From Euonymus europaeus (Eukaryota > Streptophyta > Magnoliopsida > Celastrales > Celastraceae), in the NCBI GenBank assembly GCA_963580455.1, contig OY756964.1, forward strand, positions 5,394,001 to 5,458,000: a DNA stretch of 64,000 nucleotides, given 5' to 3'. Under the pieces are notes generated by a model. The model was not told the origin of the DNA. It did not search any database and worked only from the letters and a program-made list of their open reading frames with translations. A program made the translations under genes and the position numbers. Shown in pieces: positions 36,701 to 49,202 of the stretch. Position 1 is the first letter of the stretch; the number at the start of each line of letters is the position of its first letter.

Positions 36701-36888
36701 ACATGCCTCAGACAGCCGTGCATGTGATTCCTGAAGGCCTGCCACCTCCTTCGTCAGAGTGCTGGAGAAGCGAGCAACAATCAAGCAGTTCCCGAGTTCA
36801 TTCTTTGGCTTCAGCTAATGATGACATCAATTTTACTCAAGGATTCCAGCTGTATGGGAGTGGCTTGTATTCTAACCAGTTGAATTGA
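33765..36888 (+). CDS. SPL2: SBP-box transcription factor, SPL2/10/11 clade
   Basis: Plant-specific nuclear transcription factor of the miR156-SPL module controlling phase change and shoot and leaf development. Exons: 33765..34447, 34894..35030, 35384..35653, 36557..36888. They total 1,422 nt and 473 aa, all with GT-AG junctions and consistent phase. The start [17 protein letters not shown] and the block LGKRTYFED match the SPL2 clade as recalled. The SBP domain at about residues 180-258 has both zinc sites (CQAEGC, HRKHRVC, H; then CQQCSRFH and C) and a bipartite basic nuclear signal ([13 protein letters not shown]). Exon 1 ends inside the SBP domain at QQCSR|F, the conserved intron position. 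The miR156 site is in exon 4. SPL2 versus SPL10 or SPL11 orthology is not resolved. Confidence 0.93.
36611..36630 (+). promoter_or_regulatory. miR156/157 target site in SPL coding sequence
   Basis: GTGCTCTCTCTCTTCTGTCA is the canonical site of miR156 targets and encodes the conserved ALSLLS peptide in the last exon. It predicts cleavage or translational repression by miR156 in juvenile tissue. Confidence 0.96.
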
Positions 36889-39609
36889 CTTGTCAGATCA
36901 TATCAACTAAGCCCAGATAGATTCTCATGCTAATGAGGTCAGTTTCTGGCGATCTTGTTAAAATCTCATGGATTTCATTTCAGTTGTGCCCTTTGAATTA
37001 CAGTAATTGATCCACACTATCTTGTTCTCTCTTGATAACTACATGCACCCGTATCGCAAACTGTATCTGAACTAGGAGTTAAATTATTAGATTAATAAAA
37101 TCTCATCGCAAAACATTTCAACTACAGACTATGCAGTGTTGTCTTTTACTTTAGAAGAATATGAGAGAGAGAGAGGGTTATTTCCCAGGTGGCTGGAACC
37201 CTTTTTAGGTCTTTGTTATATCACTCACTAACATGAAAAGACTAAATCTGCTGCTGTAGATTCTAATTCTTCCACGTCAATGATTTCCTGGTTGTAGATG
37301 AATTCTGCTTTGAGTAGAAATCTCTAAGATTCAGGTTTTCCGAACGGCCTGCTTAATATAGGATTTTCTATTCGCAAACCAGTTCGAGTTTTTCTTGTAC
37401 TTCAACAGTGTTCCTGGCTTCAAATATGCTCCTTTATTTTTTGACCAGACATCTCGAGGATGAGACTATTTGTTTCGCATTTTTAATATTTTAAACTATC
37501 AAAGGCAGTAGAACTTTAAGCTGCATAAGATGGTCAACAGTAAGCTGCATAAGATGCTCACTGTATAAAATGTTCTGAATGTTTAATTCATTTTTTCTAC
37601 CAGATTAATTTTATATAGAAAATTACAAAAAAATTATTACTCTATCGAAATTTTTTAATGCGAATCTCATAGCTTTTTAATTTCTAAAAAGTTATAAGAT
37701 AATAATATTTCATTTAATACAACTTAAAATTATGCTACACAAAACTTTAAATTATCAACAAAATACACATTTGGTTGACACAACATTTAATACTAGACTC
37801 ATAACTTTAGTCTTGCGAAAAATGAACCCTTCTACGACTTAAAGTTATGAAACCCATAATATTTTACAATCACAACAAAAACAAGAGTGCTCTTCTATTT
37901 TAAAAGTTATCAATTACTTTTTATTGTAATATTTTTTTTTATAAAATTAATCTTATGAACCAAACATCCACAATTTTCAGCATTTTATACAACTGAAATA
38001 CTGAACTCAAAAACATTTGACACATCTTAAAGCTTTAAAAATGCAAATGTGAAACAAATCACCCATAATCATTTTCCAAATTTTTAAGTGCGTGTTTCAT
38101 GTGAATTTTGCAAACCAGTCAACCGCACATATACATCAATGTTACGGTGTTCTCAATAACTAAGCCACAAGGACACTGACTTGCGACGTTATGTAATGGG
38201 AAAAGCAAATGCAGCAGGGGATAGAATTTGGGTTCACTCCCCTCTGAATGTCAGAGCTCGGTAAGTTTTAAAAGACAGAACACTAAAATAAAATAAAAAA
38301 TAAAATGGCATCAGGCCTACACCATCACAATCCACAGGTTCCACCTGGTTAATCCTACAACCCCAACGAGGAGAAAAAGGCACCAGAGTCCACTTGGGAA
38401 TTGAGAATCCAAGGGTGCTAGTATTGTATTCACCATTTCATGCTTACAAGTTGCAAGGTCATCTCCAATAGCCATAAAAACCATCCCACAAACATTCTAT
38501 TCTAAATAAAGTAAACTCCTGGTCAATTAACCAATGATAAGATACCAAAAAATGACTAATTATTCCATTGTCACATCCTAGGGGGGTCTGTAGCTTTGAA
38601 AAACTCGAACTAGAAATAATTAAGAGAAAAAATGACACAACATAAATAGAGAAAAAACATCACCAACAGCCAAAAAGATGGTTACCAGTCACAATTTAGC
38701 CTGCACGATGTCAGTTAGTCAAGTAACAGATGGACCAGAAGATTTATTACTCAAATCAATTAGGAAGAAGCAAAAGCAGATGCAGAAGGCTACAGTCCTA
38801 AACTAAAAACTAAGTCAATAAAGTGAGTGGTGATAATTTTAGCCACTTCAATAAAGTGAATTGCACCAAAAAAGTAATAAAATTTCACATTCATCTGATT
38901 AGATCAGACTAAATAACTTATCAGTCCATAATTGATCCTGAGGCAACAAAAGTTCTGTACTCAGTTTTATCACTTTATGATCATGAGATCAGATTAAGTA
39001 TGAGACCCTACCACATTGACAAAGTAACCACCTACCAAAAAAGTTACATCATGTCACAGGCAACAGATGGGCAAGAATAAATAGCAAATCCTAAGACCAC
39101 CCCACCAATTGCCAGAGGATTTCTAGTGCAAGATACTTCTGGCCTAATCGGATTTAGGACTAGGGTGCCCCCATGCACTTCTAACAGAAGCATCAACCGG
39201 AATAACGATATTCAACACCATAAGAGTCAATAAAACATATCCAAAGCAGAAATTGGAGTCCGCAGTTTCGTTTCTAATACAGATAACGTGCCTAAATTGA
39301 TGGTAACATACCAGCTAGAATAGATGAGTTGATTCCAACAGAGTATAAAAACCTACCTTCTAGAAACCAACCAATCTGTAAAATCTTAGCCAGACCAAGC
39401 TGGCTGAGTAGCTGACACATAGTGCAAGAGGAACCAAAAAGACCACATTATCATTGCATTTAATACAACTTGACACGGATCATGAGAAGGTAGAGTAACT
39501 CAAGAACCGCTGCAACATGAGGACGACATGACTGACTTTCAGACGGGTATATTGAGCAATGCTGGACGACAACTCTGGACCTTTCCAACCCTCACACATG
39601 TCCTAGTAC
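36889..39609. other. Convergent intergenic region between SPL and the zinc-finger gene
   Basis: The left part carries the SPL 3' UTR and the right part the 3' UTR of the minus-strand gene. In between is a foldback MITE-like element (37500-38060). No other gene supported. Confidence 0.5.
37500..38060. mobile_element. Foldback MITE-like element, copy 1
   Basis: The left half (TGTATAAAATGTTCTGAATG, then AGATTAATTTTATA) is matched in inverse by the right half near 37930-38000. The right half is also similar in direct order to 43800-44030 (CTTAAAG.TATG, ATATTTTACA, AAAATTAATCT, CAGCATTTTATACA). Two related copies therefore flank the zinc-finger gene. Confidence 0.6.
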
Positions 39610-42600
39610 TCACTGGAACAGTAGATAATTGAAAATCAATGGATGCAAAAGAAAAGCAATGACAATTAGCAAAATATGTTGTATCAAAATAAAAGAGGGG
39701 GAGATAGCGGAAGAGGAGATGCGTGGTGGTAAGCAGCAGTCTTAAAAAAACACAATTTATAAATTTGATATGGTCAAGTTTGAGATGCATACATACAACC
39801 AAAAGAAGCGGCAATTTCAGGCACCTAATGTTAATACAAAACATATACATTGCACAACAGACCTGATCATTCTCATCTGACGCAGGTGAAGGAGAGTTAT
39901 TCGACTCATCAGGTTTGTCAGCCCCACAGTTTTGTCTATTGCACTTGGTTCGGAATGGATAGTTTATGTTGTTACACTTCTCACACTTCCAGCTGCCGTC
40001 GGGCATCTTTTGTTCTAAAAAACAAAGGGTAAGTGAGATAGAATCCAAAACAAAAAGGCTACAGACTTGAGAAACTAGGACTTACTAGAACTTTTATCAG
40101 ATTTCGCAGCCTGCATGGGAGAAAAAAGAAGCAGCATTCTCTCAAATCAGATGATGTTGTGACTATAAATAGAGAATTTTATACAAGCAAGCTGTATAGA
40201 ACAATGATGCATAACATGGCTCTTTAAGACTTATTTTACAGTTTCAAAAAAGCGAGTAAACCAGACCTGAGATCCAGGCTTCAGTGTATTGCACTTCCTC
40301 ATGTTACAAACAGTTCTGAAAGAAAAATTGATGTTCCCACATTTCGGGCAGGTCCAATCATTATCACGAGTTGCATCTAAAGGTGCATTGGAAGAAGATA
40401 AGTTAGAACACACAAAAGTTTCAGCCATGCTCATTCATTTCATGAAAAGGCATAGAAGTCCAAACCTGCACCCTTTTTCAGAGATTTATCGTCGGGGAAA
40501 AATCCTGGCCTTGGCCCCTGAGAAAAAGATTCTCATGAATTAGTTGTGATAAACCTCAAACGCGCGTGTCTGCATGAAGGTGAGGAGAAGTCGGAAGGGA
40601 AATCTAAATAAGGAAAATGATGTTTTCTTCTGTCTTTTATTGAGGCCGCACAAAGGGGCAAACCAATCTTTACATAACAGATATGGATACAAATACAAAC
40701 ATAACAGTTAGGGCAGCCAAAGCTTCAAAAACTACCATAATTAAGAAACTCGCTTCAAGGCAGTGTAAGACAAGTAAATTGAATTCCCAGTAATATGGAT
40801 CTAAAATTATCATACCATTGCTGTGGGACCCATGGGAATACCCAGGCCATACCGATCCATCAAGGGAGACATACCATACATTCCACCTGGAAAAACAGAA
40901 AAAGAAAAGAAGAAAAACTCAAATAATTTATCACAGTACGGAGTTCCAAAATTACGCAGTTACGAAGTCTAATAATAACAATTAAATGCTTTGAAAAGCT
41001 CTACTTGTAAATTGAAAGAAACAAGATGATCAATCATAAAGTAGGACTGGACATCTACTCTAAGGAATCTTGAAAGAAATGGGAAACCAAAGAAAAATTA
41101 TAGCAATGAAAGGGGAACAAGAAATTACCATTTCCCATCATTGATCCACTAGAATATGGAGCTGGTCCAGATATGTGAAGTGGTCGATAAGGACTTCCAG
41201 CAGAAAGGCGGTTGCCATAGTTGTAGTGATAGGCTGAACCCCCAGAATATGGTACGTCATATGAAGGAATAGAGGATCCATTGAAAAAAGAAGATCCATA
41301 TGGTGGCACACCAATATACATCGAAGAGGGCGCACCAGAACCTACATACGGAGCTGCAGATGAGTAGCCCTGTGGGGCTTGCACGGGCTTGGGAGCAGGT
41401 TTCTGGAAGAAAACAAAGGAAAATGATAATTAAGATATACAAAAGCATGCTATATCTCAACACAATCATTGTTTAAGGCAAAAAAAGTTCATCACAAAAC
41501 ATATTGAATGTCAATCAAACATATAATTATGCATAGCCCTAAACGTTGCCAGCCTCCACTTTGTATAATTACTAGGTTTTTTTTTCCACTCATAATTGTT
41601 CCTGCACCACGAAATAATTTATTGTCTTGCCAAGGCAGTAGGAATGAAGTGCTATCCTAAATACCACCAACCATTCACTCTTCCAATCTAATCATTACAA
41701 ACCAAAAGGAGAAAAATTCACTCACTGAATTATGATCAGCTGGCCTAGGCTGAGTGCAGTTACGCATGTTGCAAGTTGTCCTAAATGAAAAATTAACATT
41801 GCCACAGTTTGGGCATGTCCAATCATCCTCCCTGCGACTACCTGCCAAACCCAATGAAATTGTTTAGGTGCCTTTACAACCATAAGTTACGCTAAATGGT
41901 CATCAAAGGAGACAACACTAGTAATCAAATCCATCATAGGTACATGGAAAAGGTTAACAGGTGAAAATCAACACATACACGCTACAGAGTGCACAGTGCA
42001 CACAAAAGGTTATTGTGTCTTACAAACTGCTCGTTTACTTTAAGCAAAGTCAAATAAACATGGTGTTATGTCATATATCATATTGATTTCCCCTTCATCA
42101 CAAAAATGCTTTCACATTAAGATACCATTCGGTCATTCACAGTAACATAAAATCTACATATGCCAATAAATCGAGTCAACCAATGAGATATTTCTCACAA
42201 TTTACTCAGGAAAATCCTAGGCTGGAAAGCAGTGCAGAAGAACCACATGGAAACAATCTCCTAAAAAAATGTCTAACATAACAAATCCAGAGAGAGAGCC
42301 AATCCAAAGCCCTTATTTTTTGAATGGGTGATTGTGTACCCAGCCAAAGTTGGAACATTTTTTTGGCATAAAATCTTAGGATTATGCTGATGCCAGTTTA
42401 GAATTTTTAATAAATGAATGTGCATTTCAATGTCAACTACATGAAAGTAGAGAACACGTACATATAGAAGAAACAAAAAAAAAAAAGGGATGTGGTTTGA
42501 CCAAATCAGTTTGCATTAAACCAAAAATTAGACTCGAAAAAAAGACCAGCACATAATGTGATTGAAATGCAAGTTTATCTTGCTACAAATGTTAGGTCTT

Positions 42601-43150
42601 CTAAAACTAGTAAAAACAACCAGAGGGATTATATCATACCATCCGTTCTAGCACGCTTGGCTGCTGACGAATTTCTGTTATCCACCTAAACAACCAAACC
42701 ACACAAATCAATCACAACTAAAAATCACCAAAATCCACAAGCCAAAACTTTAACACATCTCCACGAGTTATAAGATGCTAGTGCTAGCTCAACAATATAA
42801 CATTTAAGTACAATCTGGAATCCACAAGAAAAAAGAATCAATGATCACAAATCAAACATCATTTAAAAAAACAAATCATAGCAATAGAAAGTCTTAAAAG
42901 ATTCCCGAGTACAATGAATATGTCATTACGCAAAAACGAACAATACTACAAAAATAAAACCCTAATTGCCGTTACATCTTCAAATTGAACTAAACTAAAC
43001 TACCAACTAATTGAAACCCAAAAAAAAAGTAGCTAAAGTAAGATCTGCTTTAGGGTTCACGAAACAAGCAAGAAATCTCACGAATTACATGTATAAAAAA
43101 AAAAAGCAAACAGATAACGAAATAATTGGACGAAGACGTACCTGAGACAT
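39610..43150 (-). CDS. RanBP2-type (three zinc fingers) protein, At1g67325-like
   Basis: Ten exons on the minus strand: 43150..43142, 42685..42640, 41841..41726, 41402..41129, 40886..40816, 40517..40466, 40376..40267, 40110..40086, 40014..39863 and 39612..39610 (the last begins with the TGA stop). They total 858 nt and 285 aa, with every junction GT-AG and in phase. Three RanBP2-type fingers follow W-x-C-x2-C-x10-C-x4-C: DDWTCPNCGNVNFSFRTTC, DNDWTCPKCGNINFSFRTVC and GSWKCEKCNNINYPFRTKC. Between fingers 1 and 2 lies a Gly/Ser/Pro/Tyr-rich low-complexity stretch. Family members of this type (compare ZRANB2) bind single-stranded RNA, so an RNA-binding or splicing role is inferred. Length and motif order agree with the Arabidopsis homologue (about 288 aa). 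Confidence 0.93.
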
Positions 43151-43652
43151 AGCGACGGCGACAGACGATTCGCTTACGAATCGGGCCACTGGAGATTGAT
43201 TCGGCCGAGAGTAGCTAACGATTGAAAAGAATGAAGAATGAGGCTACAGAGGAATAGTGGGGTTTATAAGCTGATATTCCTACCCTCGAGCTGATTCCCA
43301 TAAATGATTATTTTATTTTGGGAATTTGGACAGCGTAGTATACTGTATACCTGGTGATGGGCCAGATGTACTTCTGTCATATTGTTGGGGTAAATGGATC
43401 TGATGGGCCTCACACGACTGGGTCGAGTAGAAGCCCAAGTCAATTTACATACATTGCCACATTGGAGTTTTGAACTGGATGTGTGGATATTTTTGGGTTT
43501 TTTTTTTCTTCCAGAGTTTTTTGAATGGGGAAGAAGAGAATATGATTTGTCATTATGAGAAATCTGTGTGAGTATGTTGAAATGATTTCAAACGTCATTG
43601 AATTACGAGATTGAAATATTTGAACTTTGCAATACTGAATTGAAATAACTAG

Positions 43653-44100
43653 TAACCGTTTGTTTTACATTTCGCACAGCTTAAAGTTATGGAGTCTGCG
43701 TAAAATGTTGTGTCAATCAAACACCACATTTTGTTAACAGCTTAAAGATGTGGATCTCACAGCTTTAACAGCTTTAAGCTATGCAAAATGAAATGCTATC
43801 ATCTCATAACTTTTCACAGCTTAAAGCTATGGGCCCCACGATATTTTACAGTCATATTACATAATTGTCTCTATATATCTTAGAAGTTCTCTATTATTTT
43901 TTTGTAATACATTTTTTTTGTAATTTTATCTACAAAATTAATCTAACGAAAAAATGAATCAAACACCTCACAGCATTTTATACAGCTCAAAGGTGTGGAC
44001 ACCACAGTTTTTTGCACAACATTTTTTATAGTTTTACGCATAACATTTTTTATAACTTTATGCACATCATTTTTTATACAATTGTAAAATAAACGGATCC
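43653..44100. mobile_element. Foldback MITE-like element, copy 2
   Basis: The left end AACCGTTTGTTTTACA is matched by the reverse complement of the right end, GGATCCGTTTATTTTACA. It is related to 37500-38060. It lies about 500 bp upstream of the zinc-finger gene start, within reach of its promoter. Confidence 0.6.
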
Positions 44101-47100
44101 TAAAAAAATTTAATCAGTTACCAAAAGTTGCATTAACCTAGATGATTTGTGGTTTATAATTAAGCACTCATTTGATTTTGAATTTATAATATTTGTATGA
44201 TTTTAATGTGATCTTAATTTTTTTTAAAATGTTACGTAGTTCAAATTTTTTTATCCCAAAGCAAAACATGATTAGTCTCTTCGTCACACGGTTCTTCTTC
44301 GCCATTTCGGTCTTTAGAGTAAATTGTATCAGGTGTCGGGTTTTGCATCCTTACTCACAACACATTATGTCCGTTGCCGAGGAGATCAATAGAGCTAAGA
44401 ATTAAGGATATAAGGCTGTACATTAATCTCCCAGTGGTGGAGAGTATGTACGAAAGGTGGTTCACTTCAACCATCTGACAACCTTTGCTACAGTGGTCAT
44501 GGACGGTGATGTGAAGAACGGAGTGAAGTCCGATCTTGAGTCATTTTTTAAGTATAAAGCAATGTCACCATTGGGTCAAATTTGGAAATAGATTTGTATC
44601 TTTTATAAGGTGATCGGGTATGAGAAAGTCTATTGAAATTTTGGATACGGAGGTGGAGTCAGTCATTGGTGTGGTTGCCAATCAATGGACATCGATGTTT
44701 AATTTTGGGTTGCAGTTCTATTACATAAAAATTCAAACCACACATATTTATTAATATAATTAAATCAGCAAAACACATCTCGTAATACAATTATTTATTT
44801 CCTATTGTTCATTCTTCCATCCATTTTTCATTCTTCCATCAATTCTTCTACAAAATTACACACAAAAATCAAGACTAGTCCCACCAAAACACATATTTCA
44901 ATACAGCTACATTAGCAAAAACATATATTGCAATACATTATCCCCTCTCCATTATAAATTTACCATTGCATGTACTCTTAGCGTGCCCCATCTCTCTTAG
45001 GCGTAGTTAAGGTGACACATCCTAGATTAACTCAATTCTTAGATTATACTCTTTATTAGATTGATTGAAACAACGGATATATGTTAAACTATCATGTTGC
45101 AAAGCAATTTCAGCGTAAATTGAAAATTTACATGTTATAAATCAATTATTAGTCTGTATTCTTCATTACAATGTTTGAAATAATATATATATATATATAT
45201 ACATAGCATATACACTAATTACATTGTCTCCAAAAATAATGTAATTTCAATAAAAATATAGAAAACAACCCACTTTTTAGATGTATTGTTTGAAATAACG
45301 AACAAATAATTTAAATAGCTTATATATCAATTCCAATGTACATTTTAAAATTAATGTAATTCAGAATCGTCAAATAAAAACTATTGACCATGCATGATTT
45401 TGTTAGAAAAAGTTTTACGTGTTAATTTCGAATATATATATTTTTTTAAAATTTAACATGTATTTTGAGAGATTAAAACATTTTAAAAATTTGTTTATGG
45501 AAAAAAATATTGTGCAGGGCATTTTCAAATGAGATGTCTTTGTCATTTTTTAAAAAAAAAATTTGATTTTTTAATATCATATGCTTACAAAGCATGTCGT
45601 GTAGACTTGATTTAATATTTGAACTACAAATATTTAAGCTATTTAACAAGACTCTATTTTTGATGACTCAAGTGGTCATGGGATGAGGCGTCATGGCCAC
45701 CAAGCCATATGGGCTCGTCTTTGGGAGTTTTTAATTGACTTTTAGTGAACAGCCTAGGGCAAAGGTTTCTTGTTGTTAAATTTGGGCTTTGTTTGCATTG
45801 TCTTGGATTGGTTTAGCATGTGATGTACAAAGCATGTCATGTAAATTTGAATTAATGTTTAAGCTACAAATATTTAAGCTATTTAGCAAGACTCAATTTT
45901 TGATGACTCAAGTCATGGGGCGTCATGGCCACCAAGCCATATGGGCTCGTGTTTGGGAGTTTTTAATTGAATTTTATTGAATAGCCAAGGGCAAAGGTTT
46001 ATTGTTGTCAGTTTTGGGCTTTGTTTGTATTGTATCTGAAGCAAATTTGGGTTGGTCCTTGCTACTTTCTTTTTGTTGTGTGCTGCGACTTTGTTGTGGT
46101 AGTGGTGTTGGGGAAGGTTTGGCTCAATCCTTTTGTTTCTTTTTTCTGCTATTTGCTGCTGGTTCTTGCTGGTTTTGGTTTGGTGTTGGATGTGGTTGTG
46201 GTTCGGCTAGGTGAGGGCTGCTGGTATCTTTCATGCTTGCGTGGTATGATAGTTTCTTTTCTTCTTCTTTTTCGGTGTTCTCTGACTTTCTTCGGTGTAC
46301 TGTGTCTAAAGTTTTGGTGGGTTGATTCTGATTAATTACCAAAAAAAAAGGGTTGATTCTCATTGGAGGTTTTGCCAGGTTTGGGTAGCATTTTTGTCAA
46401 GTGTTTCTATTTCTCTAGGTTGTTTTTGATGCAGTATGTTGGCGTGTTGTGTTGTCGTTGCTGTTTAGTTGGTTTCTTTGGTTTTTGCCTATGCTTAGCT
46501 TGGTTGTTTTTGTCCTTTTCGGTGTAGGGTTGTGTCTAAGTTGTTTTTTCTTCTTCTTATCTTTTTCTGGGTCTTGTAATCTTTGTATTCGTATTATAAG
46601 AGAGAGTTATAATAAACTTATGAGGTGTCGTCATATTTTATGAAAAAATTGAGTTATTTATAATCGCAATTATGTATATACACACATATAATGGATGTCT
46701 TAATATTACTGTGCCACCTTGATGCTAAAAGAGAGTTTTTGTAATTATTAAATTATTTAAGTAAAAATGATAAATATTTCAGTGATTTTCATCTCAAAAA
46801 TATTTTAGTAATGTGTGTTATTCATTTATTGGGATTAATGAACGTTGAATATATAGGGAGATCGATAGGCTGGTACGTAGTTGAAACTTGAAATGATTGG
46901 TTGATCTGATTATTATAAGAACTTCAGATGAGCAAAAGCAAACATGATCTACAGACCGATTATCTGTAACAAGTAGAGAGACTCAAAAGCTCAAAAATAT
47001 TGGCATAGAAAGCAAAGACAGCTGTTCACATTGAAGTAGTAAAGTAGAAGAAACTCGAAGAGAAAAGCTCCTACAAAGTCAAAAAAGAAAGCCGATAGTG

Positions 47101-47149
47101 AGCACATAATTTTGGCTTGTTTTCTAACTAAGCCTTCATTGCGCGCAAG
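44101..47149. other. Repeat-rich intergenic DNA
   Basis: Contains a dispersed repeat (about 44690-44950, related to 12300-12600), a TA microsatellite (about 45186-45201), a relic of the long-inverted-end element (about 45400-45660, shared with 7171-8290), an imperfect tandem duplication (45588-46030) and a T/G-rich tract to 46640. The long T/G-rich frame there is a composition artefact. Confidence 0.5.
45588..46030. repeat. Imperfect tandem duplication, period about 240 bp
   Basis: Two direct copies both start ACAAAGCATGTC (near 45588 and 45827) and share GCTATTTA.CAAGACTC, TTTTTGATGACTCAAGT and CGTCATGGCCACCAAGCCAT in the same order. The first copy overlaps the end of the transposon relic, so the duplication happened after that insertion. 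Confidence 0.75.
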
Positions 47150-47853
47150 TTAAAACATTGAGGCAAACCCAGAAGGGAATCCACATAGAGACAAAGACAT
47201 GCTGGCCAGAACAATCACCAGAGAAACAACCAGACTAGGTCCCTGCTTAGTTCCATCTGAGTCACCACCAGATGTTGGTGGAGACGATGTCGCTGGAGTG
47301 ACCGTAGTTGATGGTGATGAAGAATTATTTAAGAATATGGCTGCGTCTGGTGATTTTGGGTCCAATCCTAGAAGCTCTGTCGACCATAAAAAGAAATTAA
47401 AGAAGCTGTGTCAGAAATTCTAAAACACACATAACGTTCAAGCTCTCTACTTCTGAGGATCTAAAAAAACAATTTTTCCCTGAAAATGAGAAGCTAGAAG
47501 GATGAACAAGAAGACTTACTTGGGCAATTACTGACGGAAGCATTAGTCAAGGCGCAAGCCGAAGAGAGCTGAAGCAACTTAGCCTCCTGAATTCCCAAGC
47601 TTTTGACCTGTTCATTCCCACTGTGAACTTGTTGAACGAAAAAGCAAAGGCACTCCGGTTCACCATCTTTTATATCCTTCGCCGAACTGCAACACTCCTT
47701 CGTCGGCGTTGCCGCCTTCCCCGTCGCGAAGCTCAGACAAGGCATCACTTTCTGAAGGTCATCTGCGCACTCCTTGCTAAAATCCTTCGCACCAACCGCA
47801 CCCCTCAGAAACAAACACGCGACGAAGCAAAGAACAACCGATTCGGCCCTCAT
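47150..47853 (-). CDS. GPI-anchored non-specific lipid-transfer protein (LTPG-like)
   Basis: Two exons, 47853..47520 and 47376..47150 (561 nt, 186 aa). Donor A|GTAAGT, acceptor GACAG; the junction rebuilds Lys in NCPKLLGL, a usual place for this family. A signal peptide covers about residues 1-22. The eight-cysteine motif lies in exon 1 (C, C, CC, CLC, C, NC) and folds into a hydrophobic lipid-binding cavity. A Ser/Thr/Pro-rich linker and a small-residue region (SGGDSDG) precede a hydrophobic C-terminal segment (VVSLVIVLASMSLSL), the pattern of a GPI attachment signal. Expected at the plasma membrane and cell wall, with a role in cuticular lipid export or deposition known for some LTPGs. Ligand unknown. 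Confidence 0.92.
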
Positions 47854-48533
47854 TTTTCTGTATTGCCCCTTCTTCCTTCAGCTTTTTTTGGTATATAAGA
47901 GCGAGTGTGTGTCTGAGTTTTAATGTAAAACAGTTGGATCATCAAAGAGGAACAAACTACAAGTCATGATTGGGGCCCACGTCGAAGACATCCATTATAA
48001 TTGAACGGTGATGATGGTGTCGTAGACTACTAGGCTTTTATTGTGAAACAGATGAATCTGAGCCACCATTGAGGCCCACTTTTTTTAGACCGTTGGATTT
48101 AATTTTTAACGGTGAGGATGATGTTGTAGGGTTTAAATGGTGGCACCACAGCAGGGGGCAGTTGGGAAGTTTGATGTGGTCCGAATCCTAGGGATGAGAG
48201 GGTAGGTAGGTGGGGGGCTAAATGCGCCGTTTAATGAGGTTGAAATGCTGAGCAACGGCAACAATACACCATTAAAATTAAAATTGAAAAGTGGATCTAT
48301 CTCTCTTAGAAAAAAATCCACGAATTGATCTTTATGATATCAATAAAATACGTATATTAATAAAATCATGTCAATAAAATATAAATTCATATACATTATT
48401 TTTTCCCTATATTAGCAAGTTGTTGGCCTTTTTGTTGTTCCGAATAAAATTGACTCAAAATTAATATTGTTTTCATCTCTATTATATAAAAATTAAATCA
48501 TATATTCATCAATATCAATAAAATATATTTCTC
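47854..48533. other. LTPG promoter side and intergenic DNA
   Basis: The part next to 47854 should hold the LTPG promoter and leader (TATATAAG near 47892 is a possible minus-strand TATA region). The rest is AT-rich with no gene. Confidence 0.4.
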
Positions 48534-48541
48534 AATATAAT

Positions 48542-49194
48542 TAGGTCTGGGCATGGGTCGGATCAGTTGATTATCAGTCGATAATCCAATCGACCCGACA
48601 ACCAAATCTGGGCAAAATTAGAAACCATTATTGGTCTGAATGATTTGGGTCGGTTGTCGGTTGCAACTGATTTCAGTCGGGCCGATAATGATTTCCGATC
48701 GATAATATAGGCCAGGAAAAAGGTTAGAAATAAATTCTATATTTAACAAAATACTCATTTAAACACTAACAAATACTAAAATAAAAATTCACAAATGTTA
48801 AAAATACTTAAATGCATCCCATAAGTACTCAAATAAAATAAAGGTTCAAGTTTGGCAATTCAAATTATAATTTTAAATTGAATGTGTAATGGGTTAATGA
48901 ATTTACTGATTTAAAACTTTAGATTATGATTATTTGGAATGTTATGAGCTGAGATCTGAGTTGGGCAATGGGAGTATTGTTATTGGGCTAGTAGGCTAAG
49001 TGGCTAATTTAAATTTAAAATATTGGACTTTTAATATTTGAGTAAAATCAAAACTACCAACCGACCCAAATACACAAGGGTCCGTTGGTATTATTAGCCC
49101 GACAATTCAAGTCGGTTTTTGGGCCGATAATTTAAGGTTGATAATGAATCGATAGCCGATAATGACAGATAATATCGACCCATGCCCAACCCTA
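48542..49194. mobile_element. hAT-type MITE with perfect 8-bp target duplication
   Basis: The 653-bp element begins TAGGTCTGGGCATGGGTCGG and its reverse-complement end begins TAGGGTTGGGCATGGGTCGA. The flanking octamer AATATAAT is identical on both sides (48534-48541 and 49195-49202), as generated by hAT transposases. The interior has repeated TCGGTTG/CCGATAAT motifs and no open frame for a transposase. Confidence 0.93.
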
Positions 49195-49202
49195 AATATA
49201 AT

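Noticed and set aside
44193..44405. 70-codon plus-strand frame
   Set aside because: No domain and no homologue recognised; it lies in repeat-rich DNA.
46002..46363. Val- and Cys-rich frames on both strands
   Set aside because: Low-complexity T/G-rich DNA; no start context, splice logic or homology.
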